The notes: generated by a model not told the origin, from the sequence alone. A DNA stretch of 64,000 nt from Cohnella cholangitidis (GCF_014107495.1 NZ_CP041969.1:434001-498000); one strand, 5' to 3'; positions 9,236 to 19,024 are shown, numbered from the stretch's first letter. A program made the numbers and translations.

Positions 9236-10036
9236 TCAAAGCCCCCCGTAACGGCGCGCTCGCCGCTGATATTCGCGGACGGCGTCGTATAAATGTTGTT
9301 CGCCGAATTCCGGCCAATACACGTCGGTGAACCAGAACTCGCTGTAGGCGAGCTGCCATAACATGAAGTTGCTTAAGCGCAGCTCCCCGCTTGTACGGAT
9401 CAGCAAATCCGGGTCCGGAAGTCCGTTCGACAGCAGCAGCTTCTCGAAATCCGCTTCGTCGATCGATTCCGGATCCAACCGCCCTGCCGCAGCCTGACGC
9501 GCCAGTTCCTTGGCGGCGTCCAGCATTTCGAGCCTGCTTCCGTAATTCAATGCGAAATTGAGAATGAGTCCGGTATTGCCCTGCGTCTGACGAACCGCTT
9601 CCTCGATTGCCGTGATCGTATGATCCGGGAGCAAGTCCCGATTCCCCATCATTCTAACTTGCACGTTGTTTTCTATGAGCTCGCCTAATTCGAGCGAAAG
9701 AAACTCCTGCGGCAGTTTCATCAAGAACTCCACTTCAGCCTTGGGACGTTTCCAATTTTCCGTCGAGAAGGCGTATAAAGTCAGCACTTTGACGCCGATG
9801 CGATCGGCGGCTTTCGTGATCCTTTTCACGGCCTTCATTCCATTATGATGTCCGGCAATGCGCGGGAGTCCTCTAGCTTTGGCCCATCGGCCGTTTCCAT
9901 CCATGATGATCGCGATATGTTCCGGAATATTTTCTTGAACCGGGACTTCTTCCGTCTTCACCTGCAATTGCTGCATATCGTTCTCCGTGAAGACGCCGAC
10001 CCGAAACTTCCGCAGCCATTTACTGAACAAACCCAT
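9236..10036 (-). CDS. uppS: Undecaprenyl diphosphate synthase (isoprenyl transferase)
   Basis: I chose ATG at 10036 (MGLFSKWLRK) because GGGGGGAAG lies 6-7 nt upstream; an in-frame TTG at 10051 lies inside that ribosome-binding site. The protein has 266 residues. The catalytic Asp is in IAIIMDGNGRWAKARG, followed by LYAFSTENWKRP and the C-terminal RTSGELRLSNFMLWQ signature. It condenses isopentenyl units onto farnesyl diphosphate to make the lipid carrier for cell-wall synthesis. Confidence 0.96.
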   Translation of the reverse strand: MGLFSKWLRKFRVGVFTENDMQQLQVKTEEVPVQENIPEHIAIIMDGNGRWAKARGLPRIAGHHNGMKAVKRITKAADRIGVKVLTLYAFSTENWKRPKAEVEFLMKLPQEFLSLELGELIENNVQVRMMGNRDLLPDHTITAIEEAVRQTQGNTGLILNFALNYGSRLEMLDAAKELARQAAAGRLDPESIDEADFEKLLLSNGLPDPDLLIRTSGELRLSNFMLWQLAYSEFWFTDVYWPEFGEQHLYDAVREYQRRARRYGGL

Positions 10037-10087
10037 GGTTCTTCCCCCCAATAGCGGACGACAAGACTCCGTTAACTAGCCAAAAGA

Positions 10088-10112
10088 GAATAAACCCCAC
10101 CTTTCGGAGGGG
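10088..10112 (-). terminator. Probable terminator between frr and uppS
   Basis: The minus strand has stem CCCCTCC/GGTGGGG with a GAAA-type loop, followed by TTTATTCTC. The T-tract is broken, so termination is probably partial and uppS may still be read from frr. Confidence 0.6.
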
Positions 10113-10127
10113 CCTTGCGAGTTCGAA

Positions 10128-10681
10128 TCAAACTTCCATAATCTCTTTTTCTTTAGCAACCAAGATTTTGTCCACTTCGGCGACATAACGGTCGGTGATT
10201 TTCTGTACGTCGTCTTGATGACGACGGGATTCGTCTTCCGAAATTTCGCCTTTTTCTTTTTTCTTGATATCGTCGTTCGCATCGCGACGGATGTTGCGAA
10301 TGGCGACTTTAGCTTCTTCGCCGAACTTCTTCGTCGATTTGGCCAAGTCCGCGCGACGCTCTTCGGTCAGCGGCGGAATGTTCAGACGAATGATCGATCC
10401 GTCATTGGCCGGCGTAAGCCCGAGATCCGACTTCTGGATCGCCTTCTCGATGGCGGACAAAGCCGTTTTATCCCATGGCGTAATAATGATCGTACGGGAA
10501 TCGGGCGTGTTGATGGAACCCATCTGATTAACCGGCGTCGGCGTGCCGTAATAATCCGCTTGAACCCGATCTAACATAGCGGCCGAAGCCCTACCCGCTC
10601 TCAAAGTCATTAGGTCGCGTTTCAACGCGCCTAACGCTTTCTCCATACGCTCTTCCGCGTCTTTCTTAATGGCCTGCGGCA

Positions 10682-10682
<1 letters not shown>
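10128..10682 (-). CDS. frr: Ribosome recycling factor
   Basis: 184 residues, the usual RRF length. With EF-G it splits post-termination ribosomes. Family features are [22 protein letters not shown] at the N-terminus, an [20 protein letters not shown] central domain, and a long charged helix ending [16 protein letters not shown]. The start overlaps the pyrH stop by one base (TAATG), so the two are coupled. Confidence 0.97.
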
Positions 10683-11482
<800 letters not shown>

Positions 11483-11487
11483 TTAGC

Positions 11488-12138
11488 TTATTGTTTAACT
11501 TGTGCCATAACTTCTTCTACGAAGTTATCCACTTTTTTCTCCAAGCCTTCGCCCAGCTCGTAACGAGCGAATCTGCGGATGGAGATTTTTTCGCCGATCG
11601 CGGCGATTTTCTCGTTCAGAAGAGTCGTGATCGTTTTGTCTTGGTCTTTAACGAACACTTGCTCCATGAGGCAGTTTTCCTCATAGTATTTGTTCATTCG
11701 GCCTTCAACCATTTTATCGACGATTTTTTCCGGTTTGCCTTCGTTAAGGGCTTGGTTACGGAGAATTTCTTTCTCTTTATCCAGCTCTTCTTGGGAAACC
11801 TCTTCGCGGCTCAAGAATTTAGGGTTAGCCGCCGCGATTTGCATAGCGATATCTTTAACGAACGCGCGGAATTGATCCGTTTTACCTACGAAATCCGTTT
11901 CGCAGTTAACTTCGACAAGAACGCCGATACGTCCGCCTGCATGGATGTAGGATTCTACGATACCTTCGGTTGCAACGCGATCGCCTTTCTTAGCTGCTGC
12001 GGAAAGCCCTTTCTCGCGAAGAAGCTCGGCAGCTCTCGTCAAATCGCCGTTTGCTTCCTCCAACGCTTTTTTACAATCCAACATGCCTGCTCCGGTTCTT
12101 TCGCGGAGAGTTTTAACGTCTGCTGCATTTACTGCCAT
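11488..12138 (-). CDS. tsf: Elongation factor Ts
   Basis: ATG at 12138 ([26 protein letters not shown]) follows a GGAGGAG site; the longer in-frame upstream reading crosses the rpsB terminator and is not coding. The protein has 216 residues. It is the guanine-nucleotide exchange factor for EF-Tu. The UBA-like N-terminal domain and the EF-Tu-contact motif [13 protein letters not shown] are intact. The adjacent rpsB has its own terminator, so tsf expression depends on partial readthrough. Confidence 0.97.
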   Translation of the reverse strand: MAVNAADVKTLRERTGAGMLDCKKALEEANGDLTRAAELLREKGLSAAAKKGDRVATEGIVESYIHAGGRIGVLVEVNCETDFVGKTDQFRAFVKDIAMQIAAANPKFLSREEVSQEELDKEKEILRNQALNEGKPEKIVDKMVEGRMNKYYEENCLMEQVFVKDQDKTITTLLNEKIAAIGEKISIRRFARYELGEGLEKKVDNFVEEVMAQVKQ

Positions 12139-12206
12139 GTAGACTCCTCCTAAGTTTAGGCCCTCATTCGGATGAAGCCGATAGATGAGGTGCGGTTGAT
12201 TTTTTT

Positions 12207-12248
12207 GAAAAAAAGGGCGGTGAGAAGGTTCTCTTCTGACCACCCTTT
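12207..12248 (-). terminator. Terminator or attenuator between rpsB and tsf
   Basis: The minus strand has a long stem GGGTGGT-AGAAG / CTTCT-ACCGCCC with a short loop and a 7-T tract. It would end or reduce transcription after rpsB, so EF-Ts would be made at a lower level than S2. Confidence 0.85.
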
Positions 12249-12274
12249 GATTGTCCTTATGAACGCAATGGCGA

Positions 12275-12973
12275 TTAGGCGGTTGTTTCTTCACCTTGGC
12301 GCGCTTCTACGATTGCGTCAGCCATCTTAGCCGTCAAGAGCTTAACGGCGCGGATTGCATCATCGTTACCCGGGATAACATAATCGATTTCGTCCGGATC
12401 GCAGTTCGTATCAACGATACCTACGATAGGAATGCCCAATTTACGCGCTTCGGCAACAGCGATACGCTCTTTGCGAGGATCGATGATGAACAAAGCATCA
12501 GGCAATTTACGCATATTTTTAATGCCGCCGAGGAACTTCTCGAGGCGCTCTTTCTCTTTGCGGAGAATGATAACTTCTTTTTTAGGCAGCACTTCGAAAG
12601 TGCCGTCTTGTTCCCATTTGTCCAATTGGTGCAAACGGTCCGTACGTTTTTGGATCGTGGAGAAGTTAGTCAGCGTACCGCCCAACCAACGTTGGTTGAT
12701 GTAGTATTGACCGCTGCGCTCAGCTTCTTCCTTAACGGAATCTTGAGCTTGTTTCTTCGTTCCTACGAACAGCATCGTTCCGCCGTTCTCTCCGAGTTGA
12801 CGCACGAAATTGTATGCCTCGTCAACTTTTTTAACCGTTTTTTGCAAATCGATAATGTAAATGCCGTTACGTTCAGTAAAGATGTACTTATCCATTTTCG
12901 GATTCCAACGACGTGTTTGGTGTCCGAAGTGTACCCCTGCTTCAAGCAGTTGTTTCATGGAAATGACTGCCAT
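12275..12973 (-). CDS. rpsB: 30S ribosomal protein S2
   Basis: ATG at 12973 ([19 protein letters not shown]) follows AGGAGGTGCAGGAAG. The protein has 232 residues. Signature segments are [15 protein letters not shown], the WLGGTLTNF loop and [11 protein letters not shown]. It binds the 30S platform near S1's position. A structured leader and a promoter precede it (see separate entries). Confidence 0.97.
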   Translation of the reverse strand: MAVISMKQLLEAGVHFGHQTRRWNPKMDKYIFTERNGIYIIDLQKTVKKVDEAYNFVRQLGENGGTMLFVGTKKQAQDSVKEEAERSGQYYINQRWLGGTLTNFSTIQKRTDRLHQLDKWEQDGTFEVLPKKEVIILRKEKERLEKFLGGIKNMRKLPDALFIIDPRKERIAVAEARKLGIPIVGIVDTNCDPDEIDYVIPGNDDAIRAVKLLTAKMADAIVEARQGEETTA

Positions 12974-13020
12974 CTTCCTGCACCTCCTAGTGGTTTTTGG
13001 TGAATCTCCGCCGCCCTTCG

Positions 13021-13072
13021 CTTTTTTCGTCAAAACTTCCTCGTAATTACGAGATAAGCACCGTTGACGAAA
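13021..13072 (-). ncRNA. Structured 5' leader of rpsB (candidate autoregulatory RNA)
   Basis: The minus-strand leader has a perfect 9-bp stem TTTCGTCAA/TTGACGAAA that encloses a second, 14-base palindrome CTCGTAATTACGAG (a 5-bp stem with an AATT loop). It lies 50-100 nt before the S2 start codon. Ribosomal protein operons often use such leaders for feedback control by the protein. I do not recognise this as a named family. Confidence 0.5.
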
Positions 13073-13101
13073 TTAAAAGGCGTGTGTTTTTTACACCGAA
13101 A

Positions 13102-13140
13102 AATAATATACCATATCGATAACCGTCGCGCAATGGCAGA
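13102..13140 (-). promoter_or_regulatory. Probable sigma-A promoter of rpsB
   Basis: On the minus strand TTGCGC is followed after 17 nt by TATATT, about 130-160 nt before rpsB. The -35 is weak but the spacing is right. It lies between the end of the fla/che-linked genes and the rpsB leader. Confidence 0.5.
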
Positions 13141-13185
13141 AACGCATTAACGCTCGTTTTTTATGCACCGCGCGTAAATCTACGT

Positions 13186-13773
13186 TTATTTTTTCCGAGT
13201 TAGCTCGCTCATGATTTCCTTGACGGTCGGCTTACCGATAAAAACGGCGTTCCCTACGTTCATTTTTTTCGCGATCGGCCTAGCCTCATTAATGAAATCT
13301 TTCGTATCCTCGATGATCCCTTGTTCAAACAGCGCATTGGCGACTTCCGTCAGCGACATGCCGTAACGAATGTATAAAGTGAACTCCTCCGTATTTGCCG
13401 GTTCCGAAGCGCTTGCTTCCGGTTGCTCGGATTCAGCGCCGTCCGTCGGAGTAGCCGATGGTTGCCCTTCTTCATTCGCACCTGGAGGAGTTAGCGCGGA
13501 TTCCGTGTCATTCATTCCGGAGTTGATGTCGTCGGTCTCTTGACCGGAGTCCTTTTGTACGGAAGCAACCGCTTCATTAATTTTGGTTTCCAATTGTTCC
13601 GTCGTCAGCAGCACGAGACCCGCTTTTTTGGCTTCCGCGTTTAATTCCTCGCGGGTTAAAGGCTCCGCTACCATGACGGCTTGTTTCTGCGCGAGCAGGA
13701 TCAATTGCAACATGGAAGCTCCTAAGATGATGCCGATGCCAAACCCCAATAACCAGCTTCGATATTTACGCAT
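13186..13773 (-). CDS. Membrane-anchored protein with MltG/YceG-like C-terminal segment
   Basis: 195 residues. One N-terminal membrane helix (about 8-28) is followed by a charged, Glu/Ser/Pro-rich linker (about 75-130) and a compact C-terminal domain. The segment YIRYGMSLTEVANALFEQGII resembles the LysM-like subdomain found in endolytic transglycosylase MltG/YrrL, but the catalytic part of MltG is absent. It overlaps the upstream swrB-like gene by 8 bp and ends the fla/che operon. A peptidoglycan-binding role is an inference. Confidence 0.7.
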   Translation of the reverse strand: MRKYRSWLLGFGIGIILGASMLQLILLAQKQAVMVAEPLTREELNAEAKKAGLVLLTTEQLETKINEAVASVQKDSGQETDDINSGMNDTESALTPPGANEEGQPSATPTDGAESEQPEASASEPANTEEFTLYIRYGMSLTEVANALFEQGIIEDTKDFINEARPIAKKMNVGNAVFIGKPTVKEIMSELTRKK

Positions 13774-14368
13774 GCTGCTCTTCCTCCCGACGCACGAGCT
13801 GCAAGATCAATTGCACCTCGCCCTTGTTCATCCCCATAGCTTTGGCGATTTGCTCAACCGATCTTCCTTTGTCATGCATCTCAAGCAACTCCGGATATCT
13901 GCCGCGGATCGTCGGCGGCGGAATTTCGATCGCGGTATCCTCAACGATAGGCACTGCAACATACGTTGGACTATCCGCAGCAGGATACGAAGATGGCGCT
14001 AATAACTCGTTATAAGTCGAGGGTACATCCATTTCATTGGTGGGGAAAGACGGGGGAGCTGCTATCGGAGATTTATAGTCCGGCGTCGCCGTAATAGGAG
14101 AAGCTTGGTCCGACCACTTCTTCAACTGTTGCTCCATATCGACGATCCGGCGTCCCAATCTGTCGACGGTCTCGTCCTGCTCTCTCTTGAACTTGGCAAC
14201 CGCATCGACCAATTCGCGATTTTCGGCTTCCAGATCCTCCAGGAGCTGATTATAGGCGGCTTCGCTGACGAATTCCGTCTCTTTTCCTTTGCCATTCGAT
14301 TTGGGCATCATCCACGCATACCCGGTAATCGCTACGCCAAGCAACACTATGCTTAACCAAGGACTCAC
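13766..14368 (-). CDS. swrB: SwrB/YlxL-like protein (membrane anchor, coiled coil, C-terminal HTH-like)
   Basis: 200 residues from a GTG start (SPWLSIVLLGVAITG) with GAGAGGGG upstream. There is one membrane helix at 4-20, a coiled coil at about 38-90 (LEDLEAENRELVDAVAKFKRE...), a Pro/Ser-rich linker, and a C-terminal helix-turn-helix-like stretch (HDKGRSVEQIAKAMGMNKGEVQLIL). This architecture and its position downstream of sigD match Bacillus SwrB, which helps activate the flagellar export apparatus for swarming. Sequence similarity to SwrB is mostly architectural, so the symbol is tentative. Confidence 0.7.
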   Translation of the reverse strand: MSPWLSIVLLGVAITGYAWMMPKSNGKGKETEFVSEAAYNQLLEDLEAENRELVDAVAKFKREQDETVDRLGRRIVDMEQQLKKWSDQASPITATPDYKSPIAAPPSFPTNEMDVPSTYNELLAPSSYPAADSPTYVAVPIVEDTAIEIPPPTIRGRYPELLEMHDKGRSVEQIAKAMGMNKGEVQLILQLVRREEEQHA

Positions 14369-14395
14369 CCTTTAACCCCTCTCTTGCTTGAAACA

Positions 14396-14713
14396 TCAGC
14401 CCATGAAATCAATATGCTTCCCCTTGTAAGGGTGCTCGGAGGATTTCATTTCTCCTGCGGATTCTTCATGAGCTTGGCTGTTAGATGATGATTGCTGTTG
14501 ATTTCGGTTGCGAGGCTGCCGGTCTGAGATCGTTCCATTCGATGTCGATTCCGTCTTCGGACTTCGCTTGGCTTGCTGTTCGGCTGCTTTGACGGCCTGT
14601 TGACCGAGCAGGGCTTGCTCCGTGGCCGATCTCTGTTGTTGTTGCTGTTGCAACGGAGCCATCTCCACCGTACGAGGAAGAGAAACTTGCAAATCAATGG
14701 ACTTGAAACTCAT
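14396..14713 (-). CDS. Small Gln-rich protein of unknown function in the fla/che operon
   Basis: 105 residues after a good ribosome-binding site (CTGAGGTGATAAGCC-ATG). It is hydrophilic, with a run of five to six Gln near residue 20, many Ser/Asn/Lys residues, no membrane segment and probably little fixed structure. A short conserved-looking end HPYKGKHIDFMG and start MSFKSIDLQVSLPRT bracket it. It lies between fapA and the swrB-like gene with short spacers, so it is co-transcribed. I do not recognise it. Confidence 0.7.
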   Translation of the reverse strand: MSFKSIDLQVSLPRTVEMAPLQQQQQQRSATEQALLGQQAVKAAEQQAKRSPKTESTSNGTISDRQPRNRNQQQSSSNSQAHEESAGEMKSSEHPYKGKHIDFMG

Positions 14714-14758
14714 GGCTTATCACCTCAGGTAAAGTTAATAGATCGTTCTTTTCCGGTC

Positions 14759-16174
14759 TTAGTAGAAGGGAACCATTACGATGTCTCCGTCGATAAAGCG
14801 GAAAGTTACCCTTTGAGAGGCATCTTTAACGAAACGGGTGTACCTGCCGATGACGATTTTCGTGCCGCCCCATAAAGTGTGCACCGCATCCACCCGAGCC
14901 GTCGTAGCGTCCTCCAGCGTTTTCTCGATCTCAAGCACCCGCTCTTTGGCCGATTGCAGTTCCTCTTGCGTCTGGCGTTTCGTTGCCGTCAGCTTTACGC
15001 GAAGAGCCAGCTTATCAGGAGTAAGCTGGCCGGCTGCCGCCAACTGGTCTAGCAATGTAAGTGCTTTCTCCGATTTGTCCATGCTATCCGCATGTTGCCT
15101 CATAACCGTTCTTAGATCATTCAGTTCTTGACGCAGCTCCGGACGAACTCCGACTTCGACGACCGTTGCCGTAGACATCGTATTGCCGATCATTCTAGCG
15201 GTAACGCGATCTCCGGCCTGGACGATCCCGCCTACGATCAAGCCCTTCGCGCCTAAGCAGCGGACGGATTTTCCCGCGCGAACGTTGGAATGCATAATGC
15301 TTTGAGTGACGGTGATATCCTCGCCGGCGATCACGTTCCCTTCCTGAACGAAGGAACATCGGATATTGCGTCCCGCTTTTACGTACCCTTTATTGCTTCC
15401 GATAACTCCGCCCGTAATCTCGATGGAGCCATCGGATTCGACTTCCGCTCCTTCGATCCCGCCGGTCACGCGGATATCGCCGGAAGCTTTAACCCGGAAT
15501 CCGGTCAAAATATTGCCCCTAATGACAACGGTCCCGACGAAATCGATATTCCCGATATTATAATCTACATCCCCGTTTACCTCGTACACGGGAAATACGT
15601 TTAACTTATCGCGGTCCGTCTTCGTGACAAGACCGTCAATCGCCGCGTACATGCCGATTTTCTCCGGATTGACAACGACGTTTTTGCCGATCTTGAAATG
15701 GGCATCCTTGCCGTCTTTGGGCGCGATCTCATCGCCGGTCACGGATTTGCCCGGTATCCCGGGCGTCGCGGGTATACGCTCGGCGATCAATTGGCCCGCT
15801 TTCACGTTCGCCAGCTGCGTCACCTGTTTGTAGTCCACGCTGCCGTCTTCTCTTTCCACCGGACGACGTTCTTCCTCTTCCGTTTCTCCGTACAGAACTT
15901 TAACGAAGCCATCAACGCCCGGTTGCGGAGGGGTTCCGACGGCTACGATATTTTGCGTGAAATAAAACTCTTGCGGCTTTTGCGAAATCAAATACAATAA
16001 GTCGGTTTGTATGCCGAATTTGATTCCTTGCGATTGCAAATATTGTTCCAGTTCACGGGAAGTAACCTTAAGATCGCCTTCAACACGTTTAAAGACCAAG
16101 TACGCTTGCATCTTATCTTCAGAAATCGTAACCTGCAGACATTCCGCCAATGGCAATGTTCCATTGTCAGACAT
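14759..16174 (-). CDS. fapA: FapA-family (DUF342) protein
   Basis: 471 residues. The N-terminal domain is followed by a long Gly-rich right-handed beta-helix (about 180-330: repeated VxGNILTGFRVKASGDIRVTGGIEGAEV-type turns), then a C-terminal coiled coil (about 345-420) and a terminal beta segment. DUF342 proteins are called flagellar assembly protein A. In Vibrio a FapA affects flagellar signalling, but the function in Firmicutes is not established. It lies directly downstream of sigD in the operon. Confidence 0.85.
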   Translation of the reverse strand: MSDNGTLPLAECLQVTISEDKMQAYLVFKRVEGDLKVTSRELEQYLQSQGIKFGIQTDLLYLISQKPQEFYFTQNIVAVGTPPQPGVDGFVKVLYGETEEEERRPVEREDGSVDYKQVTQLANVKAGQLIAERIPATPGIPGKSVTGDEIAPKDGKDAHFKIGKNVVVNPEKIGMYAAIDGLVTKTDRDKLNVFPVYEVNGDVDYNIGNIDFVGTVVIRGNILTGFRVKASGDIRVTGGIEGAEVESDGSIEITGGVIGSNKGYVKAGRNIRCSFVQEGNVIAGEDITVTQSIMHSNVRAGKSVRCLGAKGLIVGGIVQAGDRVTARMIGNTMSTATVVEVGVRPELRQELNDLRTVMRQHADSMDKSEKALTLLDQLAAAGQLTPDKLALRVKLTATKRQTQEELQSAKERVLEIEKTLEDATTARVDAVHTLWGGTKIVIGRYTRFVKDASQRVTFRFIDGDIVMVPFY

Positions 16175-16189
16175 TATTAGCGCCTCCTA

Positions 16190-16978
16190 TTATCCGTTTT
16201 GAAGCAGCTGTTCCTTTTGTTTAGCTAACGCTCCGCGAAGCCTTAAAATCGCTTTGGAGTGAAGCTGCGAAATTCTAGAAGGAGACAAACACATGACTTC
16301 CGCGATTTCGCTTAATGAGAGGTCTTCATAATAGAATAGGGAAACAACGGTGCGTTCTTTCTCCGTAAGCTTCTCGATTCCGTATTTCAGAGAATCCTTA
16401 AGGTAAGTTTCGTGTACCTTGGATTCCGGACTGACCGCTTTATCGTCCACCAAGAGGGAAAGCCTAGTCTCTGATTCTTCTTCCCGTATAGGATCTTCAA
16501 GCGAGAACACGGCGGCAACCGCGACTTCCTGAAGCATTTGCTGAAATTCTTTTTCGCTAATATTCAAATAGGCGCAAATTTCGTCGTCCGAAGCAGAACG
16601 CAAGTATCTCTGTTCTAGAACGGCATAAGCGTCCTCCATTTTTTTCGCTTTATCACGTACCGAACGGGGAACCCAGTCGCCTTGCCTAAGTCCGTCGATT
16701 ATAGCCCCGCGGATTCGCCAAGAGGCATAGGTCTCGAACTGGAGCCCCCGCCGATAATCGAACTTCTCGATCGCATCGATCAAGCCCATGGCCCCATTGC
16801 TTGCCAAGTCGTCTTTTGTCACGTTTTTGGGTAAGCCGACCGCCATTCGACTGGATACATAATCCACGAGCGGCAAATAGTGCTCGATCAGAAGCTTTCT
16901 CGCGTCCGGATCCTCTTCCTCTTTCCATCGCTGCCATAAATCGTGATGGGATAACCGGGAACGTGTTTGATCGACCAT
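16190..16978 (-). CDS. sigD: Flagellar RNA polymerase sigma factor SigD (FliA/WhiG family)
   Basis: 262 residues. Region 2 is visible (LPLVDYVSSRMAVGLPKNV, FETYASWRIRGAIIDGLR), as is region 3 and region 4 with the HTH (YYEDLSLSEIAEVMCLSPSRISQLHSKAI). It directs transcription of late flagellar, motility and autolysin genes. It is near the promoter-distal end of the fla/che operon, as in B. subtilis, where that distance controls how many cells switch on motility. Confidence 0.96.
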   Translation of the reverse strand: MVDQTRSRLSHHDLWQRWKEEEDPDARKLLIEHYLPLVDYVSSRMAVGLPKNVTKDDLASNGAMGLIDAIEKFDYRRGLQFETYASWRIRGAIIDGLRQGDWVPRSVRDKAKKMEDAYAVLEQRYLRSASDDEICAYLNISEKEFQQMLQEVAVAAVFSLEDPIREEESETRLSLLVDDKAVSPESKVHETYLKDSLKYGIEKLTEKERTVVSLFYYEDLSLSEIAEVMCLSPSRISQLHSKAILRLRGALAKQKEQLLQNG

Positions 16979-16994
16979 TCAAGCTTCACCATCC

Positions 16995-17414
16995 TTATTC
17001 GTCCGTCAGGCGACGCAACGCCTGAACCACTTCCTCCGGATTGGGATTATCGAGGGATACCAACCGTGTAGGCTGTAATGGCTGGAAGCCTTTAATCGGT
17101 TCCCCTTTGCCGTCAGCCCATTGCTCCTTCATCATCTCCGACAAAGAATCGCCTTCATCCGGAGTCGTCACGTCAAGCATTGCGCCGCGTTCATTATCCG
17201 AAGGCAAATCTTCGGGAGCTTGGGGTTTCTTCGCCGGATGCAACAATTGTCCTAGCACGACTCTAACCACGAATGCCAGTATTGCGAATACCAGAAAGGC
17301 ATAAAGACTGCGTAAGCATGTCGTTCCTATCGGATTGTTCGATAGAGAAAACAAAAAGGTCAACAATGCGCCGAATGCGCCGAACCCGACATTTAAGCGC
17401 CAAGAACCTATCAT
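16995..17414 (-). CDS. Small membrane protein between cheD and sigD, function unknown
   Basis: 139 residues with two membrane helices (about 8-24 and 36-56) and a soluble acidic tail ending NPNPEEVVQALRRLTDE. It has a good ribosome-binding site (AAAGGAGATTTGAG-ATG). It sits 1 bp after cheD and 16 bp before sigD. B. subtilis has no gene here. It may be a motility-linked membrane factor, but nothing in the sequence defines a function. Confidence 0.75.
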   Translation of the reverse strand: MIGSWRLNVGFGAFGALLTFLFSLSNNPIGTTCLRSLYAFLVFAILAFVVRVVLGQLLHPAKKPQAPEDLPSDNERGAMLDVTTPDEGDSLSEMMKEQWADGKGEPIKGFQPLQPTRLVSLDNPNPEEVVQALRRLTDE

Positions 17415-17415
17415 C

Positions 17416-17910
17416 TCAAATCTCCTTTACTCCGAACTGCACGCTGCGAATACTGAATATTCCGGTATGGCTATCAAGTTCTACGGTCCGGCCGTAATTG
17501 CCACCGGTATCTTCGGAGAGTAGAGGAATCGCGAATTGCTCTAATGCGAGCTTCGTAGCTTCCACGTTGCGGGGACCGATGCGCATCGTGTCCGTCCCTC
17601 CCATGAAGGCGAACATTTGCGCTCCGCCCGCCATTTTCGCGACCAATCGACCGATTACGGCACCCTTGCTCTTCATTCGCAGCAATAGCTCCGGCACAGC
17701 CGTATCCGCGTATTTAGCGATATTCAGTTGGCCTTCCCGGGCAATATCGGAGGAGGGCAGCATAATATGCGCCATGCCTCCCAGCCGTAGATGCGGATCG
17801 TAGAGCGTTAATCCTACGCACGATCCCAAGCCTGTCGTTTTGAGCACCGCGCCTCCATCAGCGATGTTCAAATCTGCCATCCCAACTTTGATAAGGGTGC
17901 CTTCGATCAT
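17416..17910 (-). CDS. cheD: Chemoreceptor glutamine deamidase CheD
   Basis: 164 residues. It deamidates glutamines on chemoreceptors and also binds and activates CheC. The catalytic pattern is present: Cys in TTGLGSCVGLTLYD, His in LGGMAHIMLPSS, and the Gly/Asn-rich NIGPRNVEA-type loop (RIGPRNVEATKLAL). It starts directly after the cheC stop (TAA-ATG), consistent with a CheC-CheD pair. Confidence 0.95.
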   Translation of the reverse strand: MIEGTLIKVGMADLNIADGGAVLKTTGLGSCVGLTLYDPHLRLGGMAHIMLPSSDIAREGQLNIAKYADTAVPELLLRMKSKGAVIGRLVAKMAGGAQMFAFMGGTDTMRIGPRNVEATKLALEQFAIPLLSEDTGGNYGRTVELDSHTGIFSIRSVQFGVKEI

Positions 17911-18528
17911 TTAGAATGGCACTCCCAACGCACGAAACAGTTTCTCGAACGATTCGGGATCCGGAATGAGGAAGAAATGGCCTTCCGCTTCTTGATGACC
18001 TTCGAGAAACGTCGTATCGATAAGCAAAGCATCATCGCCCATCGTGCCGAATTGTAGTAGACCGTAGCTCAGAATCGCACCTGCCATATCGACCGCTAAA
18101 GAGGGAACGGTCGGAGACATCCGAAGTCCGGTAAAATCCGCAAGAGACGATAAATACGAGCCGGCTAATATATTTCCGATCTCGTTTAACGCCGACAATT
18201 CCAATTCGCTGTAATCGTCATTCTCCGCCGCGTTAAATCCTAACAGGCCTTGAAGAATCCGACGGGCGGGCTCTCTATTGATAATGAAGAACATGTTGCC
18301 GGGCGCGTCGCCCTCCACCCGCAGGAAGATGGCGACAACGACGGCTTCGGAGCCTCCAACACGTTCCGAGATCGCTTCGAATGGCAACAAGTTCACCGTA
18401 GGTACTGCCATATCTACCGTTTTATTCAATAGCGTCGATAGTGCGGTAGCCGCGTTGCCAGCACCGATATTGCCGACTTCTCTTAGCACGTCCAGCTTAA
18501 AATCCGCGTCATTCCTAAACAGATTCAC
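17911..18528 (-). CDS. cheC: CheY-P phosphatase CheC
   Basis: 205 residues. Both phosphatase helices are intact: LREVGNIGAGNAATAL near residue 16 and LNEIGNILAGSYLSSL near residue 113, each with the Glu and Asn that attack CheY-P. It works with CheD for adaptation and partly overlaps FliY in CheY-P hydrolysis. It lies between cheW and cheD with 4-bp spacing. Confidence 0.95.
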   Translation of the reverse strand: MNLFRNDADFKLDVLREVGNIGAGNAATALSTLLNKTVDMAVPTVNLLPFEAISERVGGSEAVVVAIFLRVEGDAPGNMFFIINREPARRILQGLLGFNAAENDDYSELELSALNEIGNILAGSYLSSLADFTGLRMSPTVPSLAVDMAGAILSYGLLQFGTMGDDALLIDTTFLEGHQEAEGHFFLIPDPESFEKLFRALGVPF

Positions 18529-18532
18529 GGTT

Positions 18533-18994
18533 CTACTCTCCGAATTGTTCTAATTGGATGATTTCGTTGCGGTTGAGCACTTCTACCAAATTCAGCAAGA
18601 TCAGCAGGCGGCTGTCCCCGATTTTGGCAACTCCGCTAATATATTTGGCTTTAACTCCGCCCAATACTTCCGGCGGGTTCTCGATCGTATCGCTCATGAC
18701 GTCCATGACGTCGTTAGCGGAATCGACGATAAAACCGACCTCAAGATCGTTCGCCGCGACGATAATAATTCTTGAATTTTCCGTGTAATCCGTCTCCGCA
18801 AGACCGAAACGTCCGCGCAGGTCGATAACCGGAATAACGATTCCCCGCAGGTTTATAACTCCCTTTACGAATTCCGGCGTTTTCGGAACGCGCGTAATCG
18901 GTACCATACGCTCGATCGTGCGAACTTTATCTACTTCAATCCCGTACTCTTCTTGCGCAAGCGTGAAGACAATGACTTTCAATTCCTCTGCCAT
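18533..18994 (-). CDS. cheW: Chemotaxis coupling protein CheW
   Basis: 153 residues, a single SH3-like CheW domain (VFTLAQEEYGIEVDKVRTIERM, then VKGVINLRGIVIPVIDLR). It bridges chemoreceptors and CheA. It has a strong ribosome-binding site GGGAGG and lies 30 bp after cheA. Confidence 0.96.
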   Translation of the reverse strand: MAEELKVIVFTLAQEEYGIEVDKVRTIERMVPITRVPKTPEFVKGVINLRGIVIPVIDLRGRFGLAETDYTENSRIIIVAANDLEVGFIVDSANDVMDVMSDTIENPPEVLGGVKAKYISGVAKIGDSRLLILLNLVEVLNRNEIIQLEQFGE

Positions 18995-19024
18995 GGATAT
19001 AATCCTCCCTTAGAGTCCGGTATT

